Shown in pieces: positions 6,294-9,188 of a stretch of DNA of 9,188 nt. Source of the stretch: Actinomycetota bacterium (GTDB lineage: Bacteria > Actinomycetota > Actinomycetes > Nanopelagicales > Nanopelagicaceae); assembly GCA_009697555.1 (NCBI GenBank), contig WLQV01000026.1:1-9188 (forward strand), given 5' to 3'. How positions within the stretch are numbered: the first letter of the stretch is position 1; every line of letters begins with the position of its first letter. The notes under the pieces were generated by a model, which saw only the letters and a list, made by a program, of their open reading frames with translations, searched no databases and was not told the DNA's origin. The position numbers and the translations under genes are program-made.

Positions 6294-7484
6294 ATGAAGG
6301 TCACTAATTACGAACTTTTCTGGGTAGATCGTCGCTGGTTATTTCTTAAAGTAGAAACAGATGAAGGCATTACCGGTTGGGGAGAACCAATCATCGAAGG
6401 TAAAGGCCCGATCGTTGCTGCTGCTGTCGATGAGTTAATGGATCACGTTGTTGGTCGCGACCCAATGCAGATCGAACGTTTATGGCAGCGCATGATGAAG
6501 GGTGGCTTCTATCGCGGCGGCCCGATTCTTAACTCTGCTGTTGCCGGAATTGATCAAGCGCTCTGGGACATCATGGGTAAGAAACTCGGCGTACCAGTGC
6601 ACCAATTACTTGGTGGACATGTGCGCGACCGCGTGCGTATTTATGGACACATCGGCAGTGCCGGTGTTGATACCCGCTATGCCTATAACTACAACTCACT
6701 TGAGAAAGATGTCGCATCTCTTCAAGCCACATCGCAGAAACAATTAGATCGCGGTCTTACCGCGCTCAAGTTTGTTCCAGCCGATGGTTTAGAGCACATC
6801 GATACTGCAGAGCGCCTCAAGGGAATTTATGACCGCGTTGCAGCAGTGCGTGAATATGTCGGCGATAGCGTCGACATCATGCTCGATTTCCATGGTCGCT
6901 TTAGCTTGGCAATGGCGCGTCGGGTATTTCCAATGCTGGAAGAGCTCAACCTCATGTTTATCGAAGAGCCAGTTCTTCCTGAATATGGCGATCACTTTGA
7001 TCTCGTGGTGCAATCCACTTCGACACCAATTGCAACGGGTGAGCGTCTCTTCTCTCGTACTGAATTCGCAAATGTGTTGCGCAGCGGAATTGCAGTAGCT
7101 CAACCAGATTTGAGTCATGCTGGTGGAATCTCGGAGTGCCGCCGCATTGCAGCAGCTGCTGAGACATACAACGTCAACATGGCGCCGCATTGCCCAATCG
7201 GGCCAATCGCACTTGCTTCATGCTTACAGCTTGATTTTGCAACGCCAAACTTCTTGATTCAAGAGCAGATCTTGGGTCTTGGTCATGGCAACAATGGTGA
7301 GTTAATGAAGTTCTTGGTTGATTGGACACCATTTGAAGCAAAAGATGGCTACATCGAATTAATGACTAAGCCAGGTCTTGGTATTGATGTTGATGAAGCA
7401 GCAGTTCGTGAAGCTGCTAATAAGGGCGATCGTTGGGCGGTTCCACCATGGGAGCACCGCGACGGTTCGCTCTCTGAGTGGTAA
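6294..7484 (+). CDS. Galactonate dehydratase-type enolase-superfamily enzyme, copy 2
   Basis: Tandem paralogue of the preceding gene, 396 residues, closely similar over its whole length. It keeps the full catalytic set: D198-F-H200, E224, E250, H299 and E324. Both copies should therefore be active lyases; neither is decaying. The start is the ATG at 6294, two bases after the copy 1 stop, so the pair is translated from one message. The difference is concentrated at residues about 121-185, where copy 2 is two residues longer and has an aromatic-rich patch (R-Y-A-Y-N-Y-N), and in the first strand (W-V-D-R-R against F-V-A-H-R), which is near the capping loop that shapes substrate choice in this superfamily. 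I infer a different but related sugar acid for copy 2, or dosage. It ends 6 bases before the convergent ABC permease gene, without a visible terminator. Confidence 0.88.
   Translation: MKVTNYELFWVDRRWLFLKVETDEGITGWGEPIIEGKGPIVAAAVDELMDHVVGRDPMQIERLWQRMMKGGFYRGGPILNSAVAGIDQALWDIMGKKLGVPVHQLLGGHVRDRVRIYGHIGSAGVDTRYAYNYNSLEKDVASLQATSQKQLDRGLTALKFVPADGLEHIDTAERLKGIYDRVAAVREYVGDSVDIMLDFHGRFSLAMARRVFPMLEELNLMFIEEPVLPEYGDHFDLVVQSTSTPIATGERLFSRTEFANVLRSGIAVAQPDLSHAGGISECRRIAAAAETYNVNMAPHCPIGPIALASCLQLDFATPNFLIQEQILGLGHGNNGELMKFLVDWTPFEAKDGYIELMTKPGLGIDVDEAAVREAANKGDRWAVPPWEHRDGSLSEW
6462..6520 (+). repeat. 59-bp perfect repeat, copy 2 (within dehydratase 2)
   Basis: Partner of 5275-5333; the identity is interrupted on the left by a single silent change (GAT/GAC) and on the right by an Asn-to-Pro codon change (AAT against CCG). 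Confidence 0.9.
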
Positions 7485-7490
7485 ATCTAC

Positions 7491-8351
7491 TTACTCTTTA
7501 ACAGCACCCGCTGAAAGTCCGCTAACGAAGTAGCGATTAAAGAATACGAAGATGATCAGCAATGGAATCAGGGCAAAGAGTGATGCCGCCATTAACTGAC
7601 TCCAGTCGATGCGGTATTCGCCAATCAACTGACCAATACCGATAGGAACAGTCTTCATCTCCTCTGATTGGGTAAGCACGAGGGCGAAGACATACTCGTT
7701 CCAGCCACCAATAAATGAGTAGATAGTCGTGGCAGCAATACCTGGCCACGCAATCGGCAAGATCACCGAACGGAAAATTCGAGTTCGAGCTGCGCCATCA
7801 ATCGCCGCTGCTTGATCGAGATCTTTAGAAATTCCATTGAAGTAGCCGCGCATCATCCAGGTACAGAATGGAATTTGGAATGACACGTAGGTAATGATCA
7901 AAGCAATGTGAGTATTAATCAGGTGCAAACTCATGTAGATCTTGTAGAAAGGAATCAAGAGCATGATCGATGGGAAGAGTTGGCTTCCTAGAAGAAATGC
8001 CATAAAGGCGCCACGGCCACGGAACTTAAAGCGTGAGATGCCATAGCCAGCTAAACATGAGAAAACTACGGAGATAAAGGTGGATGAAATTACAATAATA
8101 AATGAGTTCTTAAAGTAATCAAGGAATGGGTGATCGACCCAGACCTTAGTAAAGGCACGAAGCGTTGGATTGCTAGGAATAATCTCCGGTGGAGTTTTAA
8201 AGAGGGACTCTTCAGATTTCAGCGAAGTGGAAACGATCCAGAGTAATGGGAAGATGATGAGGCAGGCAAAAACGGTGAGGATGCCGTAGGAGGCGACGAG
8301 TGAAATTCGGTCGCTAACTTTGCGACTCTTCATTGTGTTATTCCGACTCAT
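7491..8351 (-). CDS. Carbohydrate ABC transporter permease, MalG/UgpE type
   Basis: Inner-membrane permease of a carbohydrate importer (CUT1-like). It has 286 residues with six hydrophobic spans at roughly 18-41, 82-104, 114-134, 146-166, 197-217 and 253-272. The cytoplasmic EAA loop that docks the ATPase is clear at about 176-203 (D-L-D-Q-A-A-A-I-D-G-A-A, then I-L-P-I-A-W-P-G), and the end F-V-S-G-L-S-A-G-A-V-K-E is typical of MalG-like subunits. Several starts are possible: GTG 8354, ATG 8351, ATG 8333. I chose 8351, which follows an AAAGG and overlaps the upstream permease by 14 bases; 8333 would leave a 4-base gap and also fit the family. It pairs with the MalF-type gene next to it. Context suggests uptake of a galactose-containing sugar or sugar acid; the substrate is not encoded in the permeases. 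Confidence 0.93.
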   Translation of the reverse strand: MSRNNTMKSRKVSDRISLVASYGILTVFACLIIFPLLWIVSTSLKSEESLFKTPPEIIPSNPTLRAFTKVWVDHPFLDYFKNSFIIVISSTFISVVFSCLAGYGISRFKFRGRGAFMAFLLGSQLFPSIMLLIPFYKIYMSLHLINTHIALIITYVSFQIPFCTWMMRGYFNGISKDLDQAAAIDGAARTRIFRSVILPIAWPGIAATTIYSFIGGWNEYVFALVLTQSEEMKTVPIGIGQLIGEYRIDWSQLMAASLFALIPLLIIFVFFNRYFVSGLSAGAVKE

Positions 8352-9188
8352 CACGCAACACCTTTGAATAGAGGCCGCTTACCGCCAAGAGGAGCACAAG
8401 GATCACAACAGCTTCGGCCGAAGCGCGACCGAAGGCAAAGTTTTGGAATGCTTGAGTGTAAATATCAATCGAAACCACAGTCGTGGCACCGGCTGGACCG
8501 CCCGATGCAAGTAACCAGATAATTGTGAAGTGCTTAAACCACCAGGCGGTTTCCAAAATTGCCATAACTAAAATGATTGGCATAAGACCAGGAATTGAGA
8601 TGTACCGGAATTGCTGCCACTTATTTGCGCCATCAATTGCCGCTGCTTCGTAACGCTCACTTGGAATATTCTTTAAGCCAGCTGACATCATGATCATAAC
8701 GATTGGGAAACCCTTCCAAATCGCTACACAGACGCAGAGAGTAAATGCTGAGCGACCGGAGTCAAACCAGGAGACGTCTTTATCTATGACACCAACCGTC
8801 TGCAATAGGTAATTGACCAAGCCATAAGTTGGATTTAATAACCACTTCCAAATCAGTGCTGCTACGACCTCAGGCAAGAGCCAAGGGAGCATCAAAATAA
8901 TTTTGAAAGCTGTGGCGAAACGAATTTTTTGATTAAGAATCGTGGCTAACAAGAGGCCAACGATGAGATTGCCAATAACAACGAAGAATGCAAATGTGGC
9001 GCTGACTTTAATGCTTTGCAGAAAATCATGGTTGGTAAGAATTTGCTTGTAATAACGCAGGCCGACAAATTCCCAGCTATCGATAAGATTAGTTTTAAAG
9101 AAGCTAATAAAGATGCCATAGGTCAGTGGATAGATAACAAGTGAGATAACAAGAAGTCCAGCAGGAAGCGCAAAGATATAGCCAGATC
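8338..9188 (-). CDS. Carbohydrate ABC transporter permease, MalF/UgpA type, 5' partial
   Basis: The partner permease of the same importer. The frame stays open to the right edge, giving at least 282 residues. It begins Y-I-F-A-L-P-A-G-L-L-V-I-S-L-V-I-Y-P-L, the usual first membrane span of MalF-like subunits, so only a short N-terminus is missing. The EAA loop is at about 179-201 of the visible part (Y-E-A-A-A-I-D-G-A, then I-P-G-L-M-P). A G-G-P...A-T-T-V-V-S-I-D-I-Y-T-Q-A-F stretch and G-R-A-S-A before the last span are family hallmarks. The internal TTG at 8952 is not a start: the membrane span it would cut off is needed. It is first of the two permease genes in transcription order; a substrate-binding protein probably lies just beyond the window. 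No ATPase gene is visible; many actinobacteria share one (MsiK-type) among several importers. Confidence 0.93.
   Translation of the reverse strand, partial: SGYIFALPAGLLVISLVIYPLTYGIFISFFKTNLIDSWEFVGLRYYKQILTNHDFLQSIKVSATFAFFVVIGNLIVGLLLATILNQKIRFATAFKIILMLPWLLPEVVAALIWKWLLNPTYGLVNYLLQTVGVIDKDVSWFDSGRSAFTLCVCVAIWKGFPIVMIMMSAGLKNIPSERYEAAAIDGANKWQQFRYISIPGLMPIILVMAILETAWWFKHFTIIWLLASGGPAGATTVVSIDIYTQAFQNFAFGRASAEAVVILVLLLAVSGLYSKVLRDESE
8361..8365 (-). promoter_or_regulatory. Probable ribosome binding site of the MalG-type permease
   Basis: AAAGG on the minus strand, nine bases before ATG 8351 (six before GTG 8354), inside the end of the MalF-type gene. It supports an overlapping, coupled start, though it does not separate the two candidates. 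Confidence 0.5.

Noticed and set aside
5107..7484. Assignment of the dehydratases as RspA/ManD mannonate dehydratases
   Set aside because: The barrel shows D-F-H, E-E-P, G-E-R and A-P-H-C-P-x-G-P as in DgoD, and the cluster has galacto-type kinase and aldolase. The precise substrate still stays open.
8338..8952. MalF-type permease read as a complete 204-residue protein from TTG 8952
   Set aside because: The frame is open to the window edge and encodes the expected first membrane span, so the gene is partial, not short.

Overview
The window looks like a sugar-acid utilisation cluster from an actinobacterium of moderate GC. The style suggests the streamlined freshwater acI/Nanopelagicales type. 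Supporting signs are near-balanced base composition, very short or overlapping gene junctions, TAnnnT -10 boxes placed for leaderless translation, and a C-x-x-G-K-K-x-x-W motif that I associate with exported proteins of that group. This placement is inference from style, not from a marker gene.

Layout. Positions 2-463 (+) hold the C-terminal part of a Rieske [2Fe-2S] protein whose start lies off the left edge. Positions 490-3489 (-) hold a tightly overlapping three-gene operon, in transcription order: an M81/MlrC-family metallopeptidase-like protein and two short-chain dehydrogenases (SDRs). It diverges across a 29-bp gap from a four-gene (+) block: 2-dehydro-3-deoxygalactonokinase (dgoK), 2-dehydro-3-deoxy-6-phosphogalactonate aldolase (dgoA), and two tandem paralogous galactonate-dehydratase-type enolase-superfamily enzymes, which have their own likely promoter. 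Positions 7491-9188 (-) hold two carbohydrate ABC-transporter permeases, MalG-type then MalF-type in plus-strand order; the second runs off the right edge.

How it may work together. The core is a De Ley-Doudoroff-type route: sugar uptake by the ABC system, oxidation of the aldose by an SDR (inferred), dehydration of the aldonic acid by one or both dehydratases, phosphorylation by DgoK, and cleavage by DgoA to pyruvate and glyceraldehyde 3-phosphate. The M81 protein has no assigned step. No regulator, binding protein, transporter ATPase or lactonase is visible.

No RNA gene, insertion sequence or CRISPR array was seen, and no stretch above 300 bases lacks a gene. I found no wholly new system. 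The most noteworthy points are the tandem dehydratases with a locally divergent segment and a 59-bp perfectly shared block, the back-to-back leaderless-type promoters, the intact MlrC-like metal site inside a galactonate operon, and a kinase with a degenerate adenosine motif.
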